A stretch of DNA of 64,000 nt. It comes from an uncultured Emticicia sp. Lineage in GTDB: Bacteria; Bacteroidota; Bacteroidia; Cytophagales; Spirosomataceae. The stretch lies in NCBI RefSeq assembly GCF_937903345.1, contig NZ_CALCZQ010000051.1, positions 1 to 64,000 of the forward strand. Direction: 5' to 3'. The position numbers and the translations under genes are program-made. Positions 53,527 through 62,577 of the stretch are shown in pieces. Below the pieces are notes generated by a model. The model searched no databases, was not told where the DNA came from, and saw only the letters and a program-made list of their open reading frames with translations. How positions within the stretch are numbered: position 1 is the stretch's first letter; every line of letters begins with the position of its first letter.

Positions 53527-53997
53527 ATGCAAAAAATAGAAATTATCGAACTTGACCCACAGAATGAAGCTCAAAAGTTAGCTTTTAAGCAAATCAATTA
53601 TGATTGGATTGAAAAATATTTTAAAGTTGAAAAAGGTGATTTAGCTTCACTTGAAGACCCTGAAAAATATTTTTTGGCAACTGGCGGTGCAATACTTTTG
53701 GCACGTAGGGGAGAGGAGTATCTTGGTACTTCAGCGTTAAAATCAATGGGCGATAACGCCTATGAACTTTGTAAGATGGGCGTAAGCGAAGCCGCTCGTG
53801 GGCTGGGCATCGGTCGAATAATTGGCGAAGCTGCCATTGAGAAAGCCAAAGAATTGGGAGCAAAACGAGTATATCTTGAAACCAATTCGAGCCTTACGCC
53901 CGCCCTTACGCTCTATACAAAATTAGGTTTTGTTCGAATTGAAAATTTTACGTCGCCCTATGAGCGTGCCGATGTAGCTATGGAGGTTTGGTTGTAA
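53527..53997 (+). CDS. GNAT family N-acetyltransferase coupled to the decarboxylase
   Basis: This 156-residue GNAT protein has LARRGEEYLGTSALKS and the acetyl-CoA loop CKMGVSEAARGLGIGRIIGEAAIEKAKE (R-G-x-G-I-G), then VYLETNSSLTPALTLYTKLGF. Its start codon lies 1 nt after the decarboxylase stop, so the two are translationally coupled. It may acetylate the amine made by the decarboxylase. Confidence 0.88.
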   Translation: MQKIEIIELDPQNEAQKLAFKQINYDWIEKYFKVEKGDLASLEDPEKYFLATGGAILLARRGEEYLGTSALKSMGDNAYELCKMGVSEAARGLGIGRIIGEAAIEKAKELGAKRVYLETNSSLTPALTLYTKLGFVRIENFTSPYERADVAMEVWL

Positions 53998-54028
53998 ATT
54001 TATTTGAGAATTTGTTCTATAATTCCAG

Positions 54029-54060
54029 TTTGCCACAAAACCAAAAAAACGGTATCTTTG
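54029..54060 (+). promoter_or_regulatory. promoter of tpiA
   Basis: TTTG at 54029-54032 and TATCTTTG at 54053-54060 are 20 nt apart, an excellent fit to the phylum's -33/-7 consensus. The start codon is 28 nt downstream. Confidence 0.75.
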
Positions 54061-54088
54061 AACTTTTAAAAACAAAGATTCTAAGAAA

Positions 54089-54850
54089 ATGAGAAAAAAA
54101 ATCGCCGCGGGTAACTGGAAAATGAACAAAACTTTTGAAGAAGGTCAAATATTGCTTTCGGAAGTTGTAAATATGGTAAAAGACGAAGTTGTAAACCCAA
54201 ATGTAGTGGTTGTGCTTTGTGTGCCTTCTCCTTATTTGAGTACTTTCGGGAAAATGATTGATACCGATAAAGTTTCGTTGGGAGCTCAAAACTGTTATCC
54301 AAAGGCTTCAGGTGCATATACAGGTGAAGTTTCGATTCCGATGTTGAAATCAGTTGGTGTTGGTCACGTAATAATTGGTCATAGCGAGCGTCGTCAGTAT
54401 TTCGCCGAGTCTGATGCGTTTTTGGCAGAAAAAGTTGATGCAACTTTAGAAGGTGGATTGACTCCAATCTTCTGTTGTGGCGAAACTTTGGAACAACGTA
54501 ACGAAGGCATTCACTTCGACTTCGTTCGTGGACAAATCACCAATAGCCTTTTTCATCTTTCGGCCGAAGATTTACAGAAAACGGTGATTGCTTATGAGCC
54601 AATTTGGGCAATCGGTACGGGCGTAACTGCATCAAACGACCAAGCACAAGAAATGCACAAAGTCTTAAGAGACCATTTGGCATCAAAATACGGTCAAGAG
54701 GTAGCTGACGAAATTTCTATCCTTTATGGTGGAAGCGTAAATGGAGCGAATGCTCAAGAGCTTTTCGCTTGTCCAGATGTGGATGGCGGTTTAGTTGGTG
54801 GAGCATCGTTGAAATCAAGAGAATTTACGAATATTGCGAAGGCTTTCTAA
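54089..54850 (+). CDS. tpiA: triosephosphate isomerase
   Basis: This 253-residue TIM-barrel enzyme interconverts dihydroxyacetone phosphate and glyceraldehyde 3-phosphate. It has AAGNWKMNKTFEE with the catalytic Lys, IIGHSERRQYF with the His, VIAYEPIWAIGTG with the Glu, and the phosphate-binding LYGGSVNGAN and GGLVGGASLK. It is a single gene with its own promoter at 54029-54060. Confidence 0.97.
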   Translation: MRKKIAAGNWKMNKTFEEGQILLSEVVNMVKDEVVNPNVVVVLCVPSPYLSTFGKMIDTDKVSLGAQNCYPKASGAYTGEVSIPMLKSVGVGHVIIGHSERRQYFAESDAFLAEKVDATLEGGLTPIFCCGETLEQRNEGIHFDFVRGQITNSLFHLSAEDLQKTVIAYEPIWAIGTGVTASNDQAQEMHKVLRDHLASKYGQEVADEISILYGGSVNGANAQELFACPDVDGGLVGGASLKSREFTNIAKAF

Positions 54851-54957
54851 ATCTAATGAATAATTGAGGATGGATAATTGACAATTTAAGAGCTTACAAA
54901 CAGTATCTTATAGTTTTCAGTTATCCATTTTTCATCGCACGGGCGGCCTCTTATCAA

Positions 54958-55548
54958 TTAAGCCTTTGGTTTATATTGAATTGCTCGTTCATTTCTTTCG
55001 GCTAAACTTACAATCTCTTCGATGCGTTTTTGTCGGGTTTCTACTTGTTTTGCATTGAGAAGCCACTCTAAAATTCCCCGTTTTACCGAACGTGGAAATG
55101 CTTCAAAATAAGCGTTAGCGATTGGGTTTTGGTCTAATTTTTCTCGTAAATCGGGTGGACTGAAGAGATTTTCAACATCATCTAAGGCTGTCCAAGTTCC
55201 AGTTTCTTTCGCGATTTCGACCATTTTTAGGCCAGCTTCTGCCATTAAGCCATCGCTCAGTAGCTTCTCAATTTTTGCTTTATTTACTCTGCTCCAGTTG
55301 CTTTTAGGATTTCTTTTGGCAAAAAATTGATAATAAAACTCCTCGTTTCCTTTCTTAATTGAGCTATCAACCCAACCGAAACAGAGGGCTTCATCAACTG
55401 CTTCATTATAATTAACGCTAGGTGTTGGGCTATGTTTTTTATAAATTTTTAACCAAACATTCTTTTCAGAAACGTGGTTTTCTTCTAACCACATTCTCCA
55501 TACGTTTCGATTTTCAAGATAAACACTTTTGAAATCTTCTTTTTCCAT
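54958..55548 (-). CDS. YdeI/OmpD-associated family protein
   Basis: This 196-residue protein has the two conserved parts of the family. The N-terminal part is WRMWLEENHVSEKNVWLKIYKK with YNEAVDEALCFGWVDS and FAKRNPKSNWSRVNKAKIEKL. The C-terminal part is AYFEAFPRSVKRGILEWLLNAKQVETRQKRIEEIV. In E. coli, YdeI is tied to resistance to cationic antimicrobial peptides; the Bacteroidota role is not known. It is cytoplasmic by sequence. Confidence 0.9.
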   Translation of the reverse strand: MEKEDFKSVYLENRNVWRMWLEENHVSEKNVWLKIYKKHSPTPSVNYNEAVDEALCFGWVDSSIKKGNEEFYYQFFAKRNPKSNWSRVNKAKIEKLLSDGLMAEAGLKMVEIAKETGTWTALDDVENLFSPPDLREKLDQNPIANAYFEAFPRSVKRGILEWLLNAKQVETRQKRIEEIVSLAERNERAIQYKPKA

Positions 55549-55653
55549 AAAAATTTGAAATGTTTTTTTTCGTTTGAAAAAAATTCCCTACAAATGAACA
55601 ATTAAAATCTTTTAGAATTTTGTATAATCGAGGTGTATTTAGTTTCTAATTTT

Positions 55654-56841
55654 TTAACCTTCAATCAAATGTCCACAAAATTGTGCTTTATTATCTAAAA
55701 TTTTACCACCTCTTCGATAGCCAAGTCCGCAGGCTTCGCCTACAAAAAATACACCTGCCTGATAGTGGAACGCCGCCTGAGAATTTCCAACATCATCTTT
55801 TATAAATTCAGTATATTCTTGAAAAACAGTATTTTGCTCAAAATATTCACCTTCGGTTGAGGTTTCGGTTGTGCCTGATGGCGAAATAATTCGGACATTT
55901 GCACCTTCACGGCCAAATAATACTTTCTCTACACAAGTTTTGTCTAAAATTGGTTTAGAACTTGTTTCTAAAAGTAGAGGGTGATTTGGGTACAATTCCC
56001 ACAAAACTTTTAAAATAGCTTTCGATTGGAAAAGTAAAGTGTAGGCAGGATTCAGAATAACAGCCTTCTTGTTTTTCGATATTTCGGTTAGAATTTGAGC
56101 CAATTCGGGTTCGTCCCAGCCAATATATTCCCATGGAATGAGTTTGAACCAAAAATCATATTTTATAAAACTACCATTGCGTGAATTTTGCTTGAAAATA
56201 CCTTCAGTTGCCGAAAATTCCACATTTTCTATATAATCAAACGATACCTCAAAACCTGCTTCTTTAGCTGCTTCGCCCAAAACTTGCATATTGCTTTCGT
56301 CTTCGGGAAAATCTTTTATCGTTGAAATCAACAAGGTTTTTTCAAAACTCGGATTCTGTCGGTGCAATTCCCTGAATTTTTCTACGAAAGCTTCATACAA
56401 AGTATTGAATTGTTGGCTTTCATCCAAATTATTTGCTTTTAATGAAGCCCACTGCACAATAGCCGTTTCGGGAATACAAGTGGCAGTATCAGCATTAAAT
56501 TCGATTAGTTTTATTGGTTTTCCATCAATTCCGCCACTTAAATCAAAGCGACCATAAATGTGCCAATTAGCATCGTTTTCCCAAGAATCTTTAATTAATT
56601 CAATCAAGTTTTCGGGAATACCGAGTTCGGAATAAAGCCCATTATCAATTACATGTTGAGCGGCTACGATATACATTTCGTAAAGCTCATTGGCCGCATC
56701 GAAATAATTTTCTGCTTCGGTTTCTGAAACGACTACCATTTCGTTGGTAATATATGGTAAAGTATCTTCGCCGAGCATCCAATTCCAGCCAATACTGTGG
56801 AGCGAGGCTTCAGGAGAGATGTTGAGATTTTTTAATTGCAT
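55654..56841 (-). CDS. glutathionylspermidine synthase-like ATP-grasp protein
   Basis: This 395-residue protein matches the C-terminal synthetase half of glutathionylspermidine synthase: HSIGWNWMLGED, LIELIKDSWENDANWHIYGRFDLSGG, IKLIEFNADTATCIPETAIVQW, and late VEKVLFGREGANVRII. The ATP-grasp nucleotide site seems intact. No amidase half is fused. Homologues in bacteria are seldom tested and may make other amide bonds. The start at 56841 is chosen over 56868. The gene stands alone. Confidence 0.88.
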   Translation of the reverse strand: MQLKNLNISPEASLHSIGWNWMLGEDTLPYITNEMVVVSETEAENYFDAANELYEMYIVAAQHVIDNGLYSELGIPENLIELIKDSWENDANWHIYGRFDLSGGIDGKPIKLIEFNADTATCIPETAIVQWASLKANNLDESQQFNTLYEAFVEKFRELHRQNPSFEKTLLISTIKDFPEDESNMQVLGEAAKEAGFEVSFDYIENVEFSATEGIFKQNSRNGSFIKYDFWFKLIPWEYIGWDEPELAQILTEISKNKKAVILNPAYTLLFQSKAILKVLWELYPNHPLLLETSSKPILDKTCVEKVLFGREGANVRIISPSGTTETSTEGEYFEQNTVFQEYTEFIKDDVGNSQAAFHYQAGVFFVGEACGLGYRRGGKILDNKAQFCGHLIEG

Positions 56842-57059
56842 GTTTTTGTGTATTGTGATAAAAAACAATCGGAGTAAGTAGAATTGGCAGGTTTTCGGCT
56901 AATTGTTGTTTGGAAGTTATTCAAATGCTGCATGCAAAAATCTTAAAGGTAAGCCTCAATAATTTGTGATTGTAGTGTCAAGTTCTATTTTAGGTGCAGA
57001 AACAGAAGACATGAGATGCAAGATAAAAGCTTCATTATCAAAAAATTAATTGCTATTAT

Positions 57060-57707
57060 TTACAAATCTTTCCGTAATTTTTTAAATTTCTGTCTCAATT
57101 TATTCATAAATTCATCGCCAGGGTCAGACTTTATAGTCTGATAGTTTGGGTCGGTTTCTTTCCAGATTTTTGAACCTTTAAACTTGGTATATTCATGATG
57201 GCCGATGAGATATTCTATTTTATATTTTTTCTGTAATTGTTTGATTAATAAGTAGTTGGCTCTAAATTGTTCTTCTGTTAAAGGATTTTTACCACCATCT
57301 CCTACATTTTCTATTCCGATTGCACAATAGTTGAGACCGATTACGTGGCGAGCCAAAAGTGTATCGGGCATCAGATGATAAACCGTTCCATCTCTATCAA
57401 TCAGATAATGTGCCGAAACATTGAGTTGACTAGCATTTTGTAGTTCTTTACGAGCATTGGGTAGTGCTGAAGAATTAAATGCAAGGAATGATTTATCGAA
57501 TGTTGGAATGGCCGTCCAATGCACCACAACCATTTTGGGTTGAATAGTTGGTTGAGTTTGCTCAATTCCGTGTCGTTGTTTTAGATATTCAATTGATAAA
57601 GCTATGCGATTGGAATCCCAAACAATTGGCTTTTCTATAATCTTTAGTTTTTGACTAAATGATTGGTATACGATAAGTAGGAATAAAACTATAAAGGTTT
57701 TTTTCAC
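57060..57707 (-). CDS. N-acetylmuramoyl-L-alanine amidase (amidase_2/PGRP type)
   Basis: This 215-residue protein has a short signal peptide (KKTFIVLFLLIVYQSFSQ). An amidase_2 fold follows, with MVVVHWTA (zinc His), SAHYLIDRDGTVYHLMPDTLLARHVIGLNYCAIGIENVG, and EYLIGHHEY...KSDPGDEF containing the later zinc ligand and conserved DPG. It would cleave the amide between N-acetylmuramic acid and L-alanine in peptidoglycan recycling or remodelling. Its start overlaps the stop of the YCII lipoprotein by 4 nt (ATGA), so the two are coupled. Confidence 0.9.
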   Translation of the reverse strand: MKKTFIVLFLLIVYQSFSQKLKIIEKPIVWDSNRIALSIEYLKQRHGIEQTQPTIQPKMVVVHWTAIPTFDKSFLAFNSSALPNARKELQNASQLNVSAHYLIDRDGTVYHLMPDTLLARHVIGLNYCAIGIENVGDGGKNPLTEEQFRANYLLIKQLQKKYKIEYLIGHHEYTKFKGSKIWKETDPNYQTIKSDPGDEFMNKLRQKFKKLRKDL

Positions 57708-58213
57708 GGCTGTTTTTTAGCGATTTTGTTATGAATAGCAGGAATTTGCAACATCGCAGCCGAACCATACCACGGGTGTAATTCAATCATCAACGAACCC
57801 GCTTTAATTGCGGGGTCAGTTTCGCATAGTTTTTTAGCTTCTTCAATCGTCTTTACATCGAAAATATAGATTCCTTTCAGGTCAGTATTATCAGTAAAAG
57901 GCCCCGCAACCACTAATTTACCTTCATCGGCTAAGCGTGTAATGTTGGCTAGGTGTGCTTTCTGTAAGTTTGTGGCCGTCACTGAATCAATCATCAATCG
58001 GCGTGGACCTTGTTTCAATAGAGCCAATACGTAGGTTTTCATACCATATTCATCAGCACCCAATTGTATAGCCAAAAGGCTATCAATACCAGTGCCAACT
58101 TCTGTTGTATCTATTTGTACCACCCGATTTTTTTCAGGCACTAAACAACTATATGAAACTGATGCAATGGCAACAAATAAGTATATTTTGATTAAGCTTT
58201 TAAGTTTTATCAT
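57704..58213 (-). CDS. lipoprotein with YCII-related domain
   Basis: This 169-residue protein begins with a signal peptide ending SYSC, a lipobox-like site. The mature part (from about residue 55) has a YCII/muconolactone isomerase-like ferredoxin fold (MKTYVLALLKQGPR, TRLADEGKLVVAGPFTDNTDLKGIYIFDVKTIEEAKKLCETDPAIKAGSLMIELHPW), with conserved His and Asp. Exported YCII proteins occur in this phylum; no substrate is known. The stop overlaps the amidase start by 4 nt. The start at 58213 is preferred over 58324. Confidence 0.82.
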   Translation of the reverse strand: MIKLKSLIKIYLFVAIASVSYSCLVPEKNRVVQIDTTEVGTGIDSLLAIQLGADEYGMKTYVLALLKQGPRRLMIDSVTATNLQKAHLANITRLADEGKLVVAGPFTDNTDLKGIYIFDVKTIEEAKKLCETDPAIKAGSLMIELHPWYGSAAMLQIPAIHNKIAKKQP

Positions 58214-58302
58214 TATTGCGAAAGTTTTGACTAAAAATCTGCTTTTCAAATATAAGCATAAAATGTAATATGAGTAAAACATTGAATGCTTAACGCAAAA
58301 AA

Positions 58303-58332
58303 CTTCTTCTATGTATATAATCATAGAAGAAG
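58303..58332 (-). terminator. terminator of mraY
   Basis: A perfect 11-bp stem (CTTCTTCTATG / CATAGAAGAAG) with an 8-nt loop is followed on the minus strand by TTTTTTGCG. It separates mraY from the YCII gene. Confidence 0.85.
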
Positions 58333-58408
58333 CTCTCAGTCTGTAATTGGTTAAAACAAGTATTAAATTAGGATCAACTTATGGGTAATGTTTATTGACT
58401 TTTAAAAA

Positions 58409-59629
58409 TTATCTCAACTTAAGCGTTACCAAACAAGCCACCGCCAACACGATACCGATAATCCAAAAACGAGTAACAATTTTGGCTTCATGATAGCCTT
58501 TTTTCTGATAGTGATGATGCAAAGGCGACATCAAGAATAAACGGTGCTGTTGGGCAAACGCTAAGCCTTTACGACGACGTTGATATTTAAAATAACTTAC
58601 CTGCATTATCACGGAAAGGTTTTCAATCAAGAAAATCCCACACATTACAGGTATCAATAATTCTTTTCTAAGTGCTAAAGCCAATACCGCAATCACGCTT
58701 CCGAGCATCAAACTACCTGTGTCGCCCATGAATACTTGAGCAGGATAAGCATTGTACCATAGAAATCCAATACATGCCCCAACAAAGGCTGCACAGAATA
58801 TAACGACCTCGCCCGAATTCGGAATCATCATAAGATTAAGGTACTGAGCAAAAACCTTATTTCCCGATAAATAAGCAAAAACTGCTAAAGTTATACCAAT
58901 AATTGCAGAAGTTCCTGCGGCTAAACCATCAATTCCATCAGTGATATTGGCACCATTAGAAACCGCTGTGATTATAAAAATTACTACCAAAACATAAGGC
59001 AACCAAGCCAGGTTTTCGGGTAAAAAACTACCAAACATTTGATAATCAATCTCGTTGTTTTTGAAAAAAGGAATGGTTGTGGTCAAGGAATGAACATCAG
59101 TGTATTTTTGAATTTCACCGATTGAACTTGCAATTTTATCCTTTTCATAAACTCTGATTTTTACGTAGTCATTAAAATAGAGAGTCAGACCAACAATTAT
59201 TCCCAAGCCAACTTGACCAATAATTTTAAATCGTCCTTTTAAACCCTCTTTGTCTTTCTTGAAAACCTTGATATAATCATCAGCAAAGCCAATACCGCAA
59301 GTCCACAAAGTAGCTATTATCAACAAGACAATATAGACATTGTCGAGTTTGGCAAAAAGCAATACAGGAATCATCAAAGAGGCCAATATAATGAAGCCGC
59401 CCATGGTTGGTGTTCCTTTTTTTTGCATTTGTCCTTGTAAACCAAGGTCACGGATTGATTCTCCGATTTGAAGATTTTGTAGTAAAAGAATGATACGTCT
59501 TCCGAAGATCGAGGCAATCAATAGTGAGAAAACGATAGCTCCCATCGCACGGAAAGTAATGTACTGAAATACGCCCGCTCCCGGGAAATTGAAGGCTTTG
59601 TCTAGGTAAGTAAATAGGTAATAAAGCAT
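58409..59629 (-). CDS. mraY: phospho-N-acetylmuramoyl-pentapeptide-transferase
   Basis: This 406-residue membrane enzyme moves phospho-MurNAc-pentapeptide from UDP to undecaprenyl phosphate, forming lipid I. It has about ten helices. Signatures are KKGTPTMGGFII, FADDYIKVFKKDKEGL with the DD pair, NGANITDGIDGLAAG, FMGDTGSLMLGSV and HRLFLMSPLHHHYQKKGYHEAKIVTRFW with HHH. The length is typical for Bacteroidota MraY, which carry an extra loop. It is not accompanied by murE, murD or ftsW, unlike the usual cell-wall cluster. Confidence 0.95.
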   Translation of the reverse strand: MLYYLFTYLDKAFNFPGAGVFQYITFRAMGAIVFSLLIASIFGRRIILLLQNLQIGESIRDLGLQGQMQKKGTPTMGGFIILASLMIPVLLFAKLDNVYIVLLIIATLWTCGIGFADDYIKVFKKDKEGLKGRFKIIGQVGLGIIVGLTLYFNDYVKIRVYEKDKIASSIGEIQKYTDVHSLTTTIPFFKNNEIDYQMFGSFLPENLAWLPYVLVVIFIITAVSNGANITDGIDGLAAGTSAIIGITLAVFAYLSGNKVFAQYLNLMMIPNSGEVVIFCAAFVGACIGFLWYNAYPAQVFMGDTGSLMLGSVIAVLALALRKELLIPVMCGIFLIENLSVIMQVSYFKYQRRRKGLAFAQQHRLFLMSPLHHHYQKKGYHEAKIVTRFWIIGIVLAVACLVTLKLR

Positions 59630-60055
59630 AGAAAATTTGGATTTATAGGAAAGTACTGGCAAAGATACTTTATTTTGAAAACCTAAGAAATAAATGGTTA
59701 AAAAAAGTAAAGAATGAATTTATTTTTTTGCGTTTTTGTGGAATTAGAATGGATTTTTTGCTTTAAAATTAAAGGTATTCGACCAAGTCTTTAAAATGGT
59801 ATCGACAGTATTTAATGATGTTTTCAAAATTGAATACATCGAGAATTTCGCTAATAAGCTCTCATCGATTTAGTCATTAAAGTGCCGCTTTTTTCAATAA
59901 AATATAAAATCAAGCATTATAAAATATTTTTTTAATATCATCATATTGAAAAATAATTTTTTAAAAAGACTTGAAAAGAAAACCTTCCTAGATTAATATT
60001 GTAATATAATTCAAGCTCAGCCAATTTCAATTCAACAAAATACTTCATTCTTTCT
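59630..60055. other. 426-nt intergenic stretch between divergent mraY and GH20 genes
   Basis: No gene, tRNA or clear repeat is visible. It must hold the promoters of both divergent genes, but no unambiguous TTTG/TAnnTTTG pair stands out. The right part (59890-60010) is extremely AT-rich. Confidence 0.5.
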
Positions 60056-61942
60056 ATGAAAAAAGTTCTTTTTTCGGTGCTTAGTTTTACCTTTCTAAAT
60101 CTAAATGCCCAAAATACGCCCTTAAATCTTATTCCTCAGCCCGTTGAGGTAGTACAGAATGTAGGTAGTTTTACTTTAAATGCTAAAACTACCATAAGTT
60201 ATAATAAACCTGACGCAAGCGGTGTAGCCGAAATGTTGGTGCAGAAATTCAGCGTCCCGACAGGTTTGGCATTAAAAGCCATAGAAGGCAAAATTGGCAT
60301 GATTCAACTCAATTTGAATGATACGCCAAATACTCAACTGGGTAAAGAAGGCTATACTTTTGAGTCAACTCCGAAAGGCATTATTATTTCGGCTAACCAA
60401 ACTGCGGGTTTGTTTTATGGAATGCAGACTCTGCTACAACTTTTACCGAAAGAGATTGAAAGTAAGTCAGTTGCGAAAGCTACGTGGGCGATTCCTGCAG
60501 TAAAAATTACTGATTATCCACGCTTCGGCTGGAGAGGAATCATGCTTGATGTGAGCCGCAATTTCTTCACAAAAGCTGAGGTAAAAAAATACATTGATGA
60601 TATTGCTCGCTTAAAATATAATACTTTTCATTGGCACTTAACCGATGATGAAGGTTGGAGAATTGAGATAAAATCTTTACCCAAATTGACCGAAGTAGGA
60701 GCGTGGAGAGTTCCAAGGGCAGGACATTTTGGCGACCGTGAACCTGCAAAAGTAGGGGAAAAAGCAACAGTTGGTGGTTTTTATACGCAAGAAGACATCA
60801 AGGAAATTGTAAAATATGCCCAAGAACGCAATGTAACGATTGTTCCTGAAATTGATGTACCAGGTCATAGCATGGCGGCAATTGCCGCATATCCAGAATT
60901 GAGTACTAAAAAAGACCCAAATACGTTCGTAAATCCTGGAGCAAATATTGCTGATTGGTATGGAAACGGCACATTCAAGATGCGTTATGAAAATGCAATG
61001 AATCCTTCTGATGAAAAAGTTTATGAGTTTTTGGATAAAGTAATGACCGAAGTTGCGGCACTTTTCCCTAATCAATATATTCATGTGGGTGGCGATGAAT
61101 GTTATAAAGGATTTTGGGCAGCCGATGCTGGTTGTCAGGCTTTGATGAAAAAATTGGGTATCCGTCATGTTGAAGACCTTCAAGGCTATTTTATGAATCG
61201 TTTGGAGAAAATTTTGGCAGCAAAAGGTAAAAAACTTATCGGTTGGGACGAGATTTTGGAAGGAGGTATTTCACCCAATGCAACCGTTATGAGCTGGAGA
61301 GGTGTGAAGGGCGGAATCGAAGCCGCACATCTTGGCCACGAGGTTGTAATGACACCAACGACATTTACCTACATTGATTATAACCAAGGTGAAAACACCA
61401 TCGACCCACCAATTTATGCAGGTTTGCGAGTAAGTAAATCTTACAGCTTCGAGCCAGTGCCTGACGGAGTTGATGCCAAATATATTTTGGGTGGACAAGG
61501 AAATCTTTGGAGTGAACAAACACCGACTTTACGCCATGCTGAATATATGACTTACCCACGAGCATGGGCATTGTCGGAGGTTTATTGGTCGCAAAAATCG
61601 GCTAAAAACTGGGATAATTTCAGTAAACGCATGGAAGCTCATTTCGACCGTGCCGAAGTTGCAGAGCTTGGTTTCTCGAAAGCTGTTTACGATGCGATTA
61701 TCACAACGAGGATGAAAAATGGTAAATTAATGCTTGAATTGGGCAGTGAAATATCAGATTTAGATATTTTCTATTCAATTGATGATTCGATGCCTGACAA
61801 ATTTTCGCCAAAATATATACAACAAATAGAATTGCCAGATGGCCCGATTACTCTCCGAGTGATTACTTACCGTGCAGGTAAACCAATCGGTCATTTGATT
61901 ACATTGAAGCGTGCCGAGTTGGAGCTTAGAGCTGGGAAATAA
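60056..61942 (+). CDS. secreted GH20 beta-N-acetylhexosaminidase
   Basis: This 628-residue protein has a short signal peptide (KKVLFSVLSFTFLNLNAQ), a GH20b N-terminal domain and the GH20 catalytic barrel. Marks are FGWRGIMLDVSRNFF, FHWHLTDDEGWRIEI, VPEIDVPGHSMAA, and the catalytic Asp-Glu in IHVGGDECYKGFW, followed by the tryptophan pocket GWDEILEGG. It releases terminal GlcNAc or GalNAc from chitin oligomers, glycans or peptidoglycan pieces. A C-terminal region of about 80 residues resembles a FN3-like or chitobiase tail. A long terminator follows. Confidence 0.94.
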   Translation: MKKVLFSVLSFTFLNLNAQNTPLNLIPQPVEVVQNVGSFTLNAKTTISYNKPDASGVAEMLVQKFSVPTGLALKAIEGKIGMIQLNLNDTPNTQLGKEGYTFESTPKGIIISANQTAGLFYGMQTLLQLLPKEIESKSVAKATWAIPAVKITDYPRFGWRGIMLDVSRNFFTKAEVKKYIDDIARLKYNTFHWHLTDDEGWRIEIKSLPKLTEVGAWRVPRAGHFGDREPAKVGEKATVGGFYTQEDIKEIVKYAQERNVTIVPEIDVPGHSMAAIAAYPELSTKKDPNTFVNPGANIADWYGNGTFKMRYENAMNPSDEKVYEFLDKVMTEVAALFPNQYIHVGGDECYKGFWAADAGCQALMKKLGIRHVEDLQGYFMNRLEKILAAKGKKLIGWDEILEGGISPNATVMSWRGVKGGIEAAHLGHEVVMTPTTFTYIDYNQGENTIDPPIYAGLRVSKSYSFEPVPDGVDAKYILGGQGNLWSEQTPTLRHAEYMTYPRAWALSEVYWSQKSAKNWDNFSKRMEAHFDRAEVAELGFSKAVYDAIITTRMKNGKLMLELGSEISDLDIFYSIDDSMPDKFSPKYIQQIELPDGPITLRVITYRAGKPIGHLITLKRAELELRAGK

Positions 61943-61952
61943 GAAAACTAAT

Positions 61953-61995
61953 GCCACATAAAACATTTAATATTAATGTTTTATGTGGCGTTTGA
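61953..61995 (+). terminator. terminator of the GH20 gene
   Basis: GCCACATAAAACATT pairs with AATGTTTTATGTGGC (15 bp, 7-nt loop) 10 nt after the stop codon. It also faces the minus-strand CAP-domain gene that ends at 62026. Confidence 0.85.
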
Positions 61996-62025
61996 AAGTT
62001 TTCAATTAAAAGTAAATTCTACTAC

Positions 62026-62493
62026 TTATTTGTTGATAAATATTTGCGTAAAAAACAAATAACCATCCGCCCGACGCACGATTCCCACACCGGTAAGTGT
62101 AAATTTGCCTTCAATATTTTTTCTATGGCCAGGGCTTTGTATCCAACGATTGACTACTTCTTGTGCCGAAAATTTTCCGTAAGCAACATTCTCTGCAATG
62201 GCGTTTGATAGCTCAATTTGGCTCATCAGTCTATCTGCTCGGCCATCAAAACCATCGTGGCCAAAAGCTACCCTGCCTTCACTCATATTTTTGCTGTGTT
62301 TCGATGCCTCAGCCGTAATGAGTGGCATCATTTTGAGCGGGGCTAAACCTTTGGTTTTACGATACTGATTTACATAATCTAAAACTGATAGTTGGAGTTT
62401 AGCCTCACTGCTGATTTGCTCGGTAGTTTGCGAATACGCTTGAATCGGACTTAAAATGAAAACTAAAAAGGCAAAAATGAGATGATTTTTCAT
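62026..62493 (-). CDS. secreted CAP-domain (SCP/PR1-like) protein
   Basis: This 155-residue protein has a signal peptide (NHLIFAFLVFILSPIQAYSQ) and then a bacterial CAP domain: VLDYVNQYRKTKGLAPLK, ASKHSKNMSEGRVAFGHDGFDGRADRLM with two His, AIAENVAYGKFSAQEVVNRWIQSPGHRKNI, and TLTGVGIVRRADGYLFFTQIF. The conserved His and Glu of the CAP cavity are present. Function is unclear; bacterial members may bind sugars or metals. Confidence 0.9.
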   Translation of the reverse strand: MKNHLIFAFLVFILSPIQAYSQTTEQISSEAKLQLSVLDYVNQYRKTKGLAPLKMMPLITAEASKHSKNMSEGRVAFGHDGFDGRADRLMSQIELSNAIAENVAYGKFSAQEVVNRWIQSPGHRKNIEGKFTLTGVGIVRRADGYLFFTQIFINK

Positions 62494-62577
62494 TATAAAA
62501 TTATCAGTACATTAATCCTAACGTAATTGATGGGGTTTGGTATTGTGTGATTAGAATTTTAAAAATGAAATAGACTT

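Noticed and set aside
60677..61183. 168-codon minus-strand frame inside the GH20 gene
   Set aside because: It is antisense to the GH20 active-site region and shows no domain.
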